NCBI GenBank assembly: GCA_905183005.1 | Contig: CAJJDO010000037.1 | Span: forward strand, 245,140 to 309,139 | Direction: 5' to 3' | Source of the DNA: Paramecium pentaurelia | Taxonomy: Eukaryota > Ciliophora > Oligohymenophorea > Peniculida > Parameciidae | DNA: 64,000 nucleotides | Part shown: positions 40,236 through 52,142 of the stretch, piece by piece | How positions within the stretch are numbered: the stretch's first letter is position 1 | Layout of the letters: every line of letters starts with the position of its first letter | Notes under the pieces: generated by a model | What the model was told of the DNA's origin: nothing | Database searches by the model: none | The model's input: only the letters and a program-made list of their open reading frames with translations | Position numbers and translations under genes: made by a program

Positions 40236-40978
40236 AATTTTAAACAATATTAATTATTATTTATTAATATAAATCTTAAATTAGAACTTATATATATGTA
40301 AAACGATTATATTATTAATATTTCTTTATATTTATTTTTAGTATTCATTTTTTATTTATAATTGAACTGAAAACTTTTAAATAATAAAATAGAATTCAAT
40401 ATTACAACTATTATAAGTATTAATTCATATATGAATAATAGTTTTTAGTTAGAATTATTGTCATTCTTAAAGTAATCATAATTTTAGATTTAAAGTTTTA
40501 AATTACAAAATTTGTTAAGAATCCAAACTTAGATTTTAAAATTGATTTTTTTAAATTATTCTTATTAACTCTTAAGACAAGGATTGAGTTTGCTTGTTTA
40601 GTATTTTAATAATAAATGAAATTTGAAAAAATATAGTATAAATAAGCTTTATTGAATTTAATTCATTAACATACATGGATTTAAATATGTATTCATATTG
40701 TTTAAGTAAAAAAAATAAATATTTTACATTTTAGAAAGGTATGAGAAATAAGTATATAGGGAATATATAATAATAATGGAAAATAAATTGATTTTTGACA
40801 TTTAAATTTAAGATGATGTTTGAAATTCTATAAGGGTAAACGAAAAATTGAAAATTAAAAAAAGAATTAATAATCTCTATATTATTTTAGATTGGGATAC
40901 TGATGAATTTTTGTATTGATTTCCACAAAAAAATTATAAAAATTTACTTTCAGTTTTATTACATAAATATTTATAATA
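40236..40978. promoter_or_regulatory. Long divergent intergenic region, no gene seen
   Basis: 743 bp, one of the longest gaps in the window, between divergent starts. Only short frames with A+T-driven composition are present. It should contain the promoters of the CCCH gene and the small minus-strand gene; no motif can be singled out. Confidence 0.4.
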
Positions 40979-41648
40979 ATGATTAGTTTAACTCCACTTA
41001 AGAAATATTATAACTATGGTATCGACTATTAAAATGCAAGTACTGATGAAGATGAAGAATAATTCTAAATAGAGTAAGGAATTTAAAATAATATTGTAGT
41101 GTTTAACCAAAAAAGAAATATTTTGAGACAATTGAAGAAAAAATACAATATATTGAAGAATATACAAAAAAGAAGAAGACTGAGTTGTGTAAGAACTTTT
41201 AATTGACTGGATAATGTAAATTTGGAAATGAGGTATTTTTTAAAGTTATTTTCAGTGTTCATTCGCTCATGGCTTTTCTGAGTTATAAGCTAAGACTCAT
41301 TTACATCAGAAATATAAGACAAAACCATGCAATAGATATTTTAATCAAGGGTTTTGTCCTTATGGTATAAGATGCCAGTATTTGCATGATGAAATAAAAG
41401 ATTAATCAAGATTCGAGAAATTCTTATAAGAATCCTACTAAAATTAAGGTATGAAGCCTTCGATAGCTAGAAGTAAGTTACAAAATTCTATAGTAGAATA
41501 CCTTAATAATTCTGAAAGATTAGATATTTAAAGATTCCAATAAGTTCTATAAAAATTCGTCAAAAAAGGATTTAATGTTGAATTGAACACTAGATCAAAA
41601 TTCTTTGTATAATTAGAAAATAATACAAAATTGACTTCTTAATTCTGA
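40979..41648 (+). CDS. Tandem CCCH zinc-finger (tristetraprolin-type) RNA-binding protein
   Basis: 206 residues with introns 41074-41099 (26 nt) and 41233-41255 (23 nt). Two C-x8-C-x5-C-x3-H fingers are present: KTELCKNFQLTGQCKFGNEC with SFAH, and KTKPCNRYFNQGFCPYGIRC with QYLH, each led by a (Y/K)KT lead-in. The 18-residue linker between fingers equals that of tristetraprolin/ZFP36 proteins, which bind AU-rich 3' UTRs and trigger mRNA decay. The second intron lies inside the first finger, directly before its third Cys. N- and C-terminal flanks are short and unremarkable, with no visible deadenylase-binding motif. Binding to U/A-rich RNA in the cytoplasm is inferred. Confidence 0.92.
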
Positions 41649-41896
41649 ACTTTTATATAAATTATTATTCAATAAAAATAACATAATATCTTATTTAATT
41701 ACTGAGACTTAAATACTTTAGAGATAAGAAACCTCTTAATATTCTCTTATTAAAAATATTAGAATTTAATTAATTCTTTTAATAATAAATAAGTATTTCT
41801 TCTTTATAGGTTATTTCATTTAGAACATAATATTTCTCTAGAATTTAATATTAAATATTTATTAAAACTTGATTAACTACTTTATATTCAAGCAAA

Positions 41897-42551
41897 TCAA
41901 GCTAATTTTTTATACACTACATATCTTCTGACATATATAACTTAACAAGCAGCCACAATAATTAATAATCCAAAAGTTATGCCAGCAAACCCAATTATTT
42001 TGGTTTAAATATCTGTAAAACTATGCTTTCTTTTATTTTCTCTATCAACAATCAATAATTATTCTCTTGATATATCTTATTACAATTATTCCATTGTATC
42101 TAAAGTTTCATTTAAATTAAGAACATGTTGTTTTTTGGCCAATAAATCTTAATCATATATTTCAGCTCCTATAATAAATTTTAATACTATTTAAGTACCA
42201 CTTTCATAAAATAGATTAAAAGTTGTAATATCAGCATAATCATCTACTTCAAAACACATTGAAATTTCTCCTGATTCCTACATTACATAATGAAATTATT
42301 GATTAATATCATTGGAGTGTTCAATAATGATTGTCTCTTAATCCTATTAATTTATTATCTAAAATAAGATAGTATGAATTGATTACACTTAATGTAAAAC
42401 TATATAGTAAGGATGTAGTATCATAATTTCCATATATGAGTGTATTTTAAGACACAGAATCTTTAATGCATTATTATTATCCAGGTGGAACTTTAAATTT
42501 TAGAATAATAGATTGCACACCTGTTAATAGGAAAATTAATTCTAAAATCAT
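41897..42551 (-). CDS. p24/EMP24 (TMED) cargo receptor
   Basis: 208 residues with a 28-nt intron at 42359-42386. p24 proteins cycle between ER and Golgi in COPI and COPII vesicles and help select cargo. Order: signal peptide (MILELIFLLTGVQS), lumenal GOLD domain with its two Cys (QQCIKD and ISMCFEV), a coiled-coil stalk, one membrane helix (GFAGITFGLLIIVAAC) and a short basic tail. The tail ends VYKKLA, so the last four residues are the KKxx dilysine COPI-retrieval signal. Length is typical (200-230). The promoter must be short, because the stop of the upstream D2LIC gene is only 33 bp away. Confidence 0.93.
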
Positions 42552-42584
42552 AAATAAATATATTATATATATATATTTATTGTA

Positions 42585-43568
42585 TCAAATTAATACTGAT
42601 TCTTCCTGCTTTGTTGTTTATTTTTATTAAAATTCATATTGTTTTATAAGTCTATCAATTTTTTCTTCTTTATAATTATTCCAATCTTCTTCTGTTATTT
42701 TAGATTATTTTTTCTTTTTTTGATTATTTACTACAGCAACAATTTAATCTTTAATTATTTTATTAAATCCATCTAAAGGATTACTTCCAGAAGGAGGTAA
42801 ATTAATATTTTCAATTGAATCAGATAATTGAGTGATACATAATTATTTTAAATGATCATGTTGATATATTGAAACTGATGGTTTCACATGATATTATAAA
42901 GTTTATCTAATTAATTGATAATCTTAATTGCTTCCAAATACAAGTGAACAATTATTTGAATGTGCTAAATATCTTAATCCTCTTGTTATCCATTTTCTAG
43001 ATTCTTAATCCAAATTTTTAGAAAATAAATCATATTTCCATCCTACAATTATAATGGGAACATATGAAGGAATTATTCTATTTTTATCATGATGCATCAT
43101 AATCTTATCATAAATATTTAATTCCAATTGTTTAAAAGTATCAACATCTATTGATTATTATAATTTCTTTTCTGTTTCCTCCTTTATATATCTAATTTCT
43201 GAATTACATATATTTAGAATTTCATGAGGATTATCTGATAAATCAATTACTAAAATATAACTGTACTATTAATATGATTGTTTATTTAATGGTAAAGTTA
43301 ATAATTATTTAAATGCTTATCCAGAAATCTCAAAATATTGAAGGACTGCTTAATAACCTATAATATTTGTTTTTTATTATGTATATATCAAACCTGCTTA
43401 ATCTTATATTTATTATGATGTTAATTTAGAAACCTAAATAGAAATATAAAAATATACAATTGTTGATTTTCCAACTTGAGTTTAACCACATAAAACAAAA
43501 GAATGTTATAATTATGATTAAGGTACATTTATTTGTATGTCTTTAAGAATAGTAAATAAAGAATTCAT
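42585..43568 (-). CDS. Cytoplasmic dynein 2 light intermediate chain (D2LIC)
   Basis: 319 residues with a 24-nt intron at 43434-43457. D2LIC belongs to the retrograde intraflagellar-transport dynein. Visible: an N-terminal Walker A loop CGQTQVGKSTI, a Ras-like fold with YILVIDLSDNPHEI, the family motif VPIIIVGWKYDLF, then RKWITRGLRYLAHSNNCSLVFGS (matching RFVAHYYGASL in animal D2LIC), and GSNPLDGF near the end. The C-terminus is charged and Gln/Lys-rich. Length fits (about 350 in animals). The P-loop is better conserved than in animals, where it has decayed. Cytoplasmic dynein 1 LIC is less likely because of the short length and the family motifs. Confidence 0.87.
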
Positions 43569-43630
43569 TTTAATTAAAATAAATGAAATTCAAATAGTTT
43601 ATTAAAAATACAATTCAAATGTACACAATA

Positions 43631-44776
43631 TCAAATTAATGAATCATCATATTAAACACTCTTTTATTATTATTCTTATTTTTAATCTCCTGATTAAAAT
43701 TCTCCAAAATCATCCTCTTATATATATTAATTTTACTATAAATTATAATTAATTATTTACTATTTATTTTAATGTATCATAATTTTTCAATATTTCTTCT
43801 ATTTCAAAAATTGATGCTCTATTTCTAGGATTTGGCTAAAGCATTATCCCAATCAAATCTATCATCTTTTTTGAATACTAATATGTTTAAATACTTATGT
43901 ATACTTTATTATCTTTTGGAATAATATAGGAAGCTTCAACAATAGCTAATTTAGAAGATTCTTAAAAGGGTGGATTATAAAAACACATTGTATATAAAAT
44001 GCATCCTAGCATCCATATATCAACTTTTTCATTGATTTCATACTTTAAATATAAATCAGTCATTTCTGGAGGCCTATATACTTCTGTTGTATATTTGGCA
44101 AAACTCTCTTCGTATTAAGATATCTGCTGTTTATTTGATTAACTAATTTAAATAATAGAATCATACTTTAAATCAATTTTTTCAGTACTAGCTGAACCAA
44201 AATCACATATTTTAAATACTTTATTATGCAATAAGACATTTTCAACTTTTAAATCTCTATGAATAATAGGAGGATTTTAGGTATGAAGATATTTAATTGC
44301 TTAGACTAATTACTATGATAAAGTGAAAAATAACTTTTAACACTAGGAGTATTTATTATTCACTCAACCTTTTTTCATTGTATCTCTTCAGTAAATCAAT
44401 TAATGTACCACCTTCACATAATTCTAAAACCATATATGCAATAGTCTGATTTAATTTCTTATTAAATTTGATTACACCATTATAACATTTGACAATATTA
44501 GGATGTTAAATTCGTTTCTATTTTATATATGAATAAGCCTTAATTTACATGCAAATCTAATTCTTATTATGCTTATTCAATTGCTTCTTTACTTTGACAA
44601 ATAATTTTCTTAATAACACAAAATTTTCTTGTTTTAGTTTCAATGGCTCTCCAAATAAAACCATACCCTCCTTCAGCAATTAAATTTAATTCATGATATT
44701 CCTAACCATTAATTTCATAACTATCTGGTTATGGTCCAGAAGTACTTTATCCAAAGAGATTCATAAAGAAATTCAT
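43631..44776 (-). CDS. NAK-family (AAK1/GAK-like) Ser/Thr kinase
   Basis: 352 residues with introns 44518-44548, 44313-44343 and 43736-43760 (31, 31 and 25 nt). Kinase domain from about residue 30: AEGGYGFIWRA, VIKK lysine, a one-word helix C segment, PPIIHRDLKVEN, CDFGSAST, YRPPEM and DIWMLGCILYTMCF. The HRDLKVEN and DFGSA pair, with the PPIIHRD lead-in, is diagnostic for the NAK family, which phosphorylates clathrin adaptor mu chains in endocytosis. A short C-terminal tail contains EDDFGEFQ, an acidic DFG/DFxEF-like sequence reminiscent of adaptor-binding peptides. It starts 26 bp from the stop of the next upstream gene. Confidence 0.9.
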
Positions 44777-44802
44777 TTTAATATAATAATTTATAAGTAT
44801 AA

Positions 44803-46726
44803 TCAAAATTGCCTATTAATTGATTTACTTTTTGGATTATTTGCACATTTTGTTGAATGAGGAGCACTTAAATCTCGAGATCCCTTTCTTGAATTCAATT
44901 ATAATAGTAATTAATAAGGATTCATTAAAGATTATGGCATCCATTAATTATTTTGACTTCTCTTTTATTCATTAGATTGTTATTTATTTGAATTCATAAT
45001 CTTTAAGCCATCATGATCATAAATTGTTTAAACATTTCTTTAATAATTTAAAGAGAATATATTTGGTTTTTATTAACATGAATTTCTAATAGATGTAGGA
45101 GTTAGTTTTTTTTATTGTTCTAATTTAAATATATAAATATATTAATTTACTGATGTATTATAAAATAAGATTTGCATTGGCAGGAGAAATAGATTATCTT
45201 TTACCTGCAATCATAGTTGTCTAATTTAATTATGAATCAGCATTATAATTTGATTCTGTTCTAACTTTTTATTTTTTTACATTTGATGTTATTGGTTTAC
45301 TAAATTCTTCATCTGAATCTATACTATCTTAACGATTTGATTATTTTAATTAGATTGATTTATTTAATTTCTCATCTTATAAATAATAATGTCCTCTATT
45401 TTATTGTGTATGCATTTTCTTATGTTTACGACTTTGATTAGATTAAGATCTATTAGAATTCAATGTTTTTAACATTGATTCATCTAAAAAACCAAGCATA
45501 GGTGCTATCATATTTAATATTAATATAAATTACCTTTCTAAACTCTTTAAATTGGTTCTAATAACTTTTAATCAAAATGTACAGAATTAATATCTGCTGT
45601 TGATATTCCTCCATTCATTAAATGTCTTTTCATTAATAAAAAATATGAAGTTGTTACATTATTTTATTTATTTGCATCCAAACAAATTTTTATATAATCT
45701 TCATTAAATCCTCTTTCCTTTAATTATTATACAATATTATTATCAATAGGAATTCTATGATATCCAATAATAATCCCTGGAGGAATAGGATGGGATCTTC
45801 TATACAATTTAAACCAAGGATGAGATCTTATTTAATCTAAATTAAATCTCTTTTCTGGATTTATATTCAAGATTCCTTTCAAAAAACTTGTACCTTCAGG
45901 AGATACAAAATTAGGTATCTTATATTCTCCATTCAATATTTTTTTATATAAAGCTGATGTGTTTACATCTTCAAATGGTAAATAACCACAAATAGATGCA
46001 AATAAAATCACTCCACATGACCATATATCAACTAATAAGGAATTATATTTATTTCCTTGTATCATTTCAGGTGCTGCATAACATGGACTACCACATGCTG
46101 TCTTTAATTATTCTCCTTATTTATATGTATTACTTAATCCAAAATCTACTATTTTTAAACTCTTTTAATAATCTAATAATAAATTTTCAGGTTTCAAATC
46201 TCTATGAACTATATTTAATTTATGTATATATTCAATTCCAGATATTAACTCTTAAATAAATTTACATGCTTCAATTTCAGATAGTCTTTATTAATATATA
46301 TTAAAATATTACTTTTAATGCTTTACTATATAATCGAATAATTCACCTCCATCACAGAATTCCATAACCAAAAATATATATTTCTTAGTTTCAATTATCT
46401 TTGAATAATTATATATTCATTTAATACCTCATATAATTGAATAACATGTTTATGTCTAATCAATTTTAAAATATGTATTTCCCTAGAGACTCTTTCAACA
46501 TCAGCTACATCTATTATCTTTGATTTCTCCAAAATTTTAATTGCTACTTTCTCTTAAGTTATTTAATGAATTGCCAATTTGACTAAACCAAATGTACCCA
46601 ATCCAAGAGTTTTAACTACTGTAAACCTAAACACCAACCTAAAAGATAATCTCCTATCTATCGTTATTTATCAGATTCTTAATCTTATTCCTTTATAATC
46701 GATTTCCTACTATTAAATAATTTCAT
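44803..46726 (-). CDS. SNF1/AMPK-related Ser/Thr kinase
   Basis: 595 residues with introns 46619-46638, 46399-46427, 46286-46312, 45505-45533 and 45120-45150 (20, 29, 27, 29 and 31 nt). Kinase domain at ~25-280: LGLGTFGLVKLA, VAIKIL, HRDLKPEN, VDFGLSN, activation loop LKTACGSPCYAAPE with the phosphorylatable Thr, and HPWFKL at the end. Directly after comes a UBA-like segment (IVQQLKERGFNEDYI), the arrangement of AMPK-alpha/SNF1 and MARK kinases, which sense energy status or polarity. The remaining ~240 residues are Ser/Asn/Lys-rich without a recognised KA1 domain. The first intron, 20 nt, splits the Gly-loop exon. Its start is 22 bp from that of the divergent TTLL gene. Confidence 0.9.
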
Positions 46727-46748
46727 TAATTAAATTAATTCAATCCAT

Positions 46749-48296
46749 ATGTAACAATAATAACTTCATGATATTTCACCATGGAATCAAAATAATGATG
46801 ATCTTTTAACTGTAACTGAATAATAAGTAGATGAATTCAAAACTAATTATGAAAACTTTCAATAATAATAGGATTAATATAAAAAGTAGAAAGTAATAAA
46901 AGTAAACACAATTAATTGTAGAGGTGAAACAAGATTAATACGCAAATTAATATCAAAATATAATTGGAAAGAAGTTTTTAATGATGGTGATATTTGTATG
47001 TTAGGATTACCATTTAAATAATAAAATTATGATGAATATTTAACATAATCTGTTAATCGATTCCCAGGAATGGATTTATTAGCTCATAAAACATAATCAT
47101 CATTTTATTTGAATAAATTTGCTTAATATTTTCCAGATGAATATCAGTTCTTTCCTAAAACTTACATTATCCCTGATGAACTTGATAAATTTTAAAAGGA
47201 ATATAAAAGTACTCGAACTTATATAGCAAAACCTGATGCAGGATCTTAAGGGGATGGAATTTATTTGATAAAAAATTTAAAAGACATCAAAAATTATGAA
47301 AGTATAGTAATACAATAATATATCTCAAAACCTTTATTAATAGATAAAAAGAAATTTGATCTACGATTATATGTTCTAATAACATCTCTTGATCCTTATA
47401 TATGTTATATTAATAAGGAAGGACTAGCAAGATTTTGTACTGTAGATTATGAAAAACCTAATGATAAAAATATAAGGAATCCATTTATGCATTTAACCAA
47501 TTATTCTCTTAATAAAAGAAATACTAATTTCTAAGTTTATAATGGTCAAAATATATTAGATATAAATGAAGGAACTAAAAGAACTTATACATCCATTAAA
47601 AAAAATTTAGAAATTTTAGGATACAACAATAAAGATATTGAAGATGAAATTGAAACTTTAGTTGTTGCTTATTTAAAAAGTTTACTTCCATTTTTAGAAT
47701 TCAATTAAAAATTAGTATTTCAAAAAAGAGTATCAGAAATCAAATGCTTTTAAGTCTTAGGATTTGATATTTTACTTGATGAAAAAGGTAAACCATGGTT
47801 ATTAGAAGTTAATTCTAATCCAAGTCTTTAAATTGAACATGAAGTTTTTTAAGCAAATGGGAAATCTGTTTTTGAAGAATCTTTGATAGATAGTTATGTC
47901 AAAGAATTAGTTGTTGGTGATGCAATAAAATTAGCAATGATGTCTAAAGAAGATTAAGAAGAACTTTAAGGATTTGAAAGTTATAAAAAATTGGATGTTG
48001 ATTAAAGTGAAACCATATTCTCAAAAATTATGTAAATTTATGGTTTTTTATCTGGATACAAATTTTAGGAATATTTGACATCTTCTAAGTTTTAGAAATT
48101 AGCAAATTTCCCATAAATGATTTCATAGACATTTTTAAAACATGATTATGATTTACTATTCAGGAAAATTATTTTGAGATCATGTAATACAAATTTAATG
48201 GATTTCTTTCAATTTATTAATGCAATTGAATAACTTGCTGGTAAATTAAATTAAGATTTAGATGAAATGCTTGATAGAATAATTTCGAATTTTTGA
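46749..48296 (+). CDS. Tubulin-tyrosine-ligase-like (TTLL) polymodification enzyme
   Basis: 515 residues, no intron needed. TTLL enzymes add Glu or Gly chains (or Tyr) to tubulin tails using an ATP-grasp fold. Motifs: NCRGETRLIRK at ~55, FPKTYIIPDEL, YIAKPDAGSQGDGIYLI (ATP-binding), IVIQQYISKPLL, KKFDLRLYVLI, FMHLTNYSLNK, FQVLGFDILLDEKGKPWLLEVNSNPSL. The last contains the metal-binding E and N. The active site appears intact. The C-terminal ~120 residues are helical and without a recognised domain. The basic patch after the catalytic core typical of elongating glutamylases is not obvious. Glutamylase versus glycylase cannot be decided here. Its targets are probably ciliary and cortical microtubules. 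Confidence 0.92.
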
Positions 48297-49028
48297 TATT
48301 AATAAATTAATTAATAATTAATAATTTTTAAAAACACATAATAATTTTAAATCTTGCTTTTTGTGAGTCCATTTATAATAATATACAAAATAATTATTTG
48401 AAAAGTACAAATTAGTTGTATCCAACCAAAAATCATTAATATACTTTAGCCTTCTTTTTATTATAAAAATATAAGAATCAATAGAAAACTATCTATCGTA
48501 AAAAACCTTAAATTTATTTAATTGATATAAATATTACCTTAATTTTTTTTTGTTAATGAGTTATCCCAATATTTATCTGATATATTCTTTAAATCAATAG
48601 ATTTAAATTAAAATAATAAAAATATGTCCATTGATCATTTGATCTAGTTTATCTACCAAAGATTTGTGTAAATATTTAAGTGAACATTAATTAGTAGATA
48701 TTATTTTATCATAAATATGAATCCATCCATAATCATTTTAATGAAATGTATTTTAATAATTAAGATTTATGGAGTAATGCATTCTTCTACTAGTAATTTA
48801 TTTATTTAAAAAATCAAGATTTCAAATTTCCTTATTAGTTACAAAAAATTGAACATTTGATATTGATCACTTTGAAGAAGTAATAATTGTTTTCTTCAAT
48901 ATTCCTCTGAAATTAAAAATTATATAACTTATTATTAATACTATCTTTATTGAAAGTATAAAAGTAACTTAAATATTATAAAAATCATGATAAAATTTCA
49001 ATTTAATTATATTTTATAATAATAATAA
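48297..49028. other. Intergenic region with a possible coding remnant
   Basis: 732 bp between the convergent TTLL and oxidoreductase genes, long for this genome. On the minus strand, about 48600-48830 has a stretch with coding-like composition (YGWIHIYDK, LVDKLDQMINGHIF) but no start, and TGA codons on both sides that no intron removes. It may be the last trace of a lost gene. Otherwise nothing is seen. Confidence 0.35.
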
Positions 49029-50095
49029 TCAATCCTTTTAAAATGAAACAATTAATTTTCCTACATTACTATTTTGTTCCATTTCATTATGTAATCTAAT
49101 TATTTTATTGATTCCCTCTTCATTCCATTATACTTTAGTAACAGATTGAATTGGAATAGAAATCTACCCATTTTCAATAAAAGGCAAAATAGTCTTTGTA
49201 AAATCTTTTACAAGTTCTGCCTTAAATTAATCAGAGCGTGATCTTATATAATCATAAATTTAGATACCTTAGTGTAGAATTTATTAGATGAATTCGTTTT
49301 CCTAATAATGGAGCAAGATTGAATTTTTCAATTTACCCTCCAGTTAATAAACCATATAGAATCCATTTACCATCTATACCCAAAGATTCTAAAGTCATTT
49401 GATAATTTTATTATCCAACACAATCAAAAACTGCTGTAACTCCTTATGGTTAATATTATCTTATCATTTAAATCTAATCTTTAATAGATTAATCTCTATG
49501 AACAATAAAATTAGTGTATTATTGTATTTTTTAAACTTTCATTTGTGAACAACTAGCAATTCCTATGACTCCAAAGTGATTACATAATTACAAGGTAGCT
49601 TAACCAACTCCTGAAGCTGCTGCATATATTAAACATGAATTTCCTTTTTTTAATTCTGATAATTTATATTACAAATATGCTGTCAAATAGATTTCACTAA
49701 TTCCACCAGCCTATAATAAATAAATTAATTATACAGCATCTAATGTTATATTAGAAGGAACATCTATTAAATGATCTTTATTAACAGCAACATATTCGGC
49801 ATATCCTCCTCCAGATAATATTCCCATAACTCTTCTTAATCTATTGCCTTCTCTATCAAGTTCATAGCCAGCAAATTCCAATCCTAAAATATTTGTAACT
49901 CCTTTTGGAGGAGGATATTTCCCTTATCTTTATAGAATATCAGCTCTATTTATAGATGTTGAATGTATTTCAATTAGAGATTAGTTTTAATTAGGTTTAG
50001 GTATTATAGATTCTCCTAATTTAAGTACATTTGGTCCTCCAAATTCTGTTTGATTTACCTTTTAAGTTGTAAAATCTTTCACTTACATGTTTCAT
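49029..50095 (-). CDS. NADPH:quinone oxidoreductase-type MDR enzyme
   Basis: 337 residues with introns 50059-50086 (28 nt, after codon three) and 49243-49267 (25 nt). A medium-chain dehydrogenase/reductase without the zinc ligands, close to zeta-crystallin/TP53I3-type quinone reductases, which reduce quinones with NADPH. Motifs: EFGGPNVLKL at the start, INRADILQRQGKYPPP, GLEFAGYE, the substrate-side RVMGILSGGGYAEY, nucleotide-binding AAASGVGQATLQL, FDCVGQQ, and a C-terminus IIRLHNEMEQNSNVGKLIV typical of the family. Splicing out the first intron gives MKHVNQTEFGG. Length matches the family (about 325-335). The substrate is unknown; cytosolic or mitochondrial location is not shown. Confidence 0.9.
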
Positions 50096-50538
50096 AATAG
50101 ATGGTATAACTTTCCTCATTAGAATATTATATAATTAATTTATTTATTTAAAAATTGTTAAATAAATCTAAATATTTTCAACATAGATATTATGGTATTA
50201 TATATTTGCAATTCTTTAATTAAACATTTATGATTTCATAATTTTGTAATATATTTAAAATAATTAGAGAAAAAAGTATTTATAGATTATCATTTAGTCA
50301 TTCATTTAAGTAATTCTATTTCTTTTAATAAGATAAATCTAGAGAATAAATAGCTTAAATAAAAAACAATATCACTTAACAGTTCTAAATAAAGATCTAG
50401 TTTCTTAAAATCTAAAAGAATTATAATATTTAATGCTAATTCGATTAATAATAATTATTATTTTATTTAAGATTTTAATTCAAACTAATTCTATTTAAAC
50501 AAAGATAATAAATTCATAATTTATATTTTGGATCTTTC

Positions 50539-51946
50539 TCAAATGAATTGAGGATTTTTTTTTTGATGCTAGTTAAAAAATATTGTGTTTTAGCAATTAA
50601 ACCCTAATTTTTTTATGCAGACTATTATATAATGAATTATTATTACATTTATTTAATGTTGCTATAATTTTTATATATTTTCATCTTATATTTACTAAAG
50701 TTTCTTCATCTATTTTTACATCATATCAAAGGTCTTATTAGGAATTTCCCATTAAGCTGAACTTCCTCTTCTATAATATCTATTTTCTGAAAACTATTTG
50801 GCAATTTCTAAAACTCTATTCTTCATTTTACCAAAGATTTAATGTTGAGATAAATGTTATTATTAAGATTAATATTGTTAAACTTTCTAATAAATATAGA
50901 ATAATCTATACCTCTAAATTTTCTGCCCAATGAGGAACTTTCTTATTATTGCAGTATAATCTCTTTTTTTTAGGAGTAAATTAGTTTTTACTTTCTAGTA
51001 GTTAAAAATTCTGTTAAACATTTATACTATTTGTACAAAAGTCCTCTGGAAAAGGAAAATCAAAAACTGAAGATTAAAATTAAAATCCACAATCTTACAA
51101 TAAATTTTCATCTTCAATACTACTACTTTTCCATTTATATGAATGATGATCCAAATTAGATGATTCATTTGTATTATAAGATGTAGCTTTATATTCAACT
51201 GAAGAGCTATCATACCATTCTGATTTTTTTGGAGATGTTTTTTATTATTTTTAATATTATTCCGCATTCAAAATAATAAATGGATCATTAAAGTGTGTGA
51301 ATGTATCTATTTGATTTGAATTTTCTTATTGATATGTATTAATCATCTCAATAGATTTCAATTTTGGAATTAGTTCTCCTGGATCAACTTATTCAATAAG
51401 AAGCATTAATTCTTTTTATTCCTATGCTTCTTTTTCTTTATCAACCTTAATTTAAGATAATTATTAAGAAAGAAGTGACTATTTTTTCTATTAGACTGGA
51501 GTGTCATTTCTTAGATTTGTATTTTTTGGATACTCTTCTATTATTTAACTGCTATTCTTTGATTTATGAGCACTTAAGCTACTTGAATTTGTTGATTTGA
51601 TTGACAAATTAGGATTACAATTTTCTTAACACATCAAATTTTCAATTCTAATTTAATCCAATTATTCATTATCTATTCCAATATGTTATTTATCTGTATA
51701 GTATTCTTTTGTTTTTGAATCTTTACCATAATCTTCATCAAATTCTTCTATAACTGCATCCAAATGTGACTGCTTTTGAGATTACATAATAATTGAATTG
51801 ATAATCTTCAAAGTTTAGTCTACACTCTCTATAACACTATTTGTAACTAAAGTCATTCTCTATTGAGTTTAGATAGTGATTTATGAAGCAGCTGCAGTCA
51901 CATGAATGGAAAGAGCTAGCACTTCTTTTGAAATGTCTTATGTCAT
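50539..51946 (-). CDS. INCENP-like chromosomal passenger protein (IN-box)
   Basis: 460 residues with a 25-nt intron at 50887-50911. Near the C-terminus lies an IN-box: KKVPHWAENLEKV, then HQIFGKMKNRVLEI, then YYRRGSSAQW. This matches the order in animal and fungal INCENP (PxWA..., LFG.I...DLE.IF, Y.KRTSSAVW). The IN-box wraps and activates Aurora kinase, which phosphorylates the serine pair at its end. The first ~70 residues are helical, as expected for a coiled coil that would dock to Survivin/Borealin; the middle is Ser/Glu/Gln-rich and disordered. It is shorter than animal INCENP (about 900) and has no long single alpha helix. The 3' end is uncertain: a GTA...TAG pair just after the IN-box could be an additional intron. 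Confidence 0.72.
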
Positions 51947-52142
51947 TTAAATTTAAAAAAAATAACAATAACAAGCGCAATAATCATAGTGCTTTTCCTA
52001 TATATATATATATACACTTAGAATTTTATGATAATAAATGAAAAATGAAACTAAATAATATTCTTATAATGATAATAATTATAAAAAGATGAAACAACAC
52101 TAAATTTATAGAATTTACTTTATATATATATATATATATAAC
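51947..52142. repeat. Two TA-dinucleotide microsatellites in an intergenic promoter region
   Basis: Runs of alternating TA at about 51999-52016 and 52119-52140 lie in the 196 bp between the INCENP start and the stop of the upstream gene. They may serve as open-promoter DNA; they do not look telomeric (no G-rich strand). Confidence 0.7.

Noticed and set aside
45996..46259. Plus-strand 87-codon frame opposite the SNF1-like kinase
   Set aside because: Antisense of the kinase catalytic domain (DIWSCGVILFA and CGSPCYAAPE on the other strand).
51999..52140. TA repeats as a telomere or fragmentation site
   Set aside because: Paramecium telomeres are G4T2/G3T3; these are plain TA microsatellites and genes continue on both sides.
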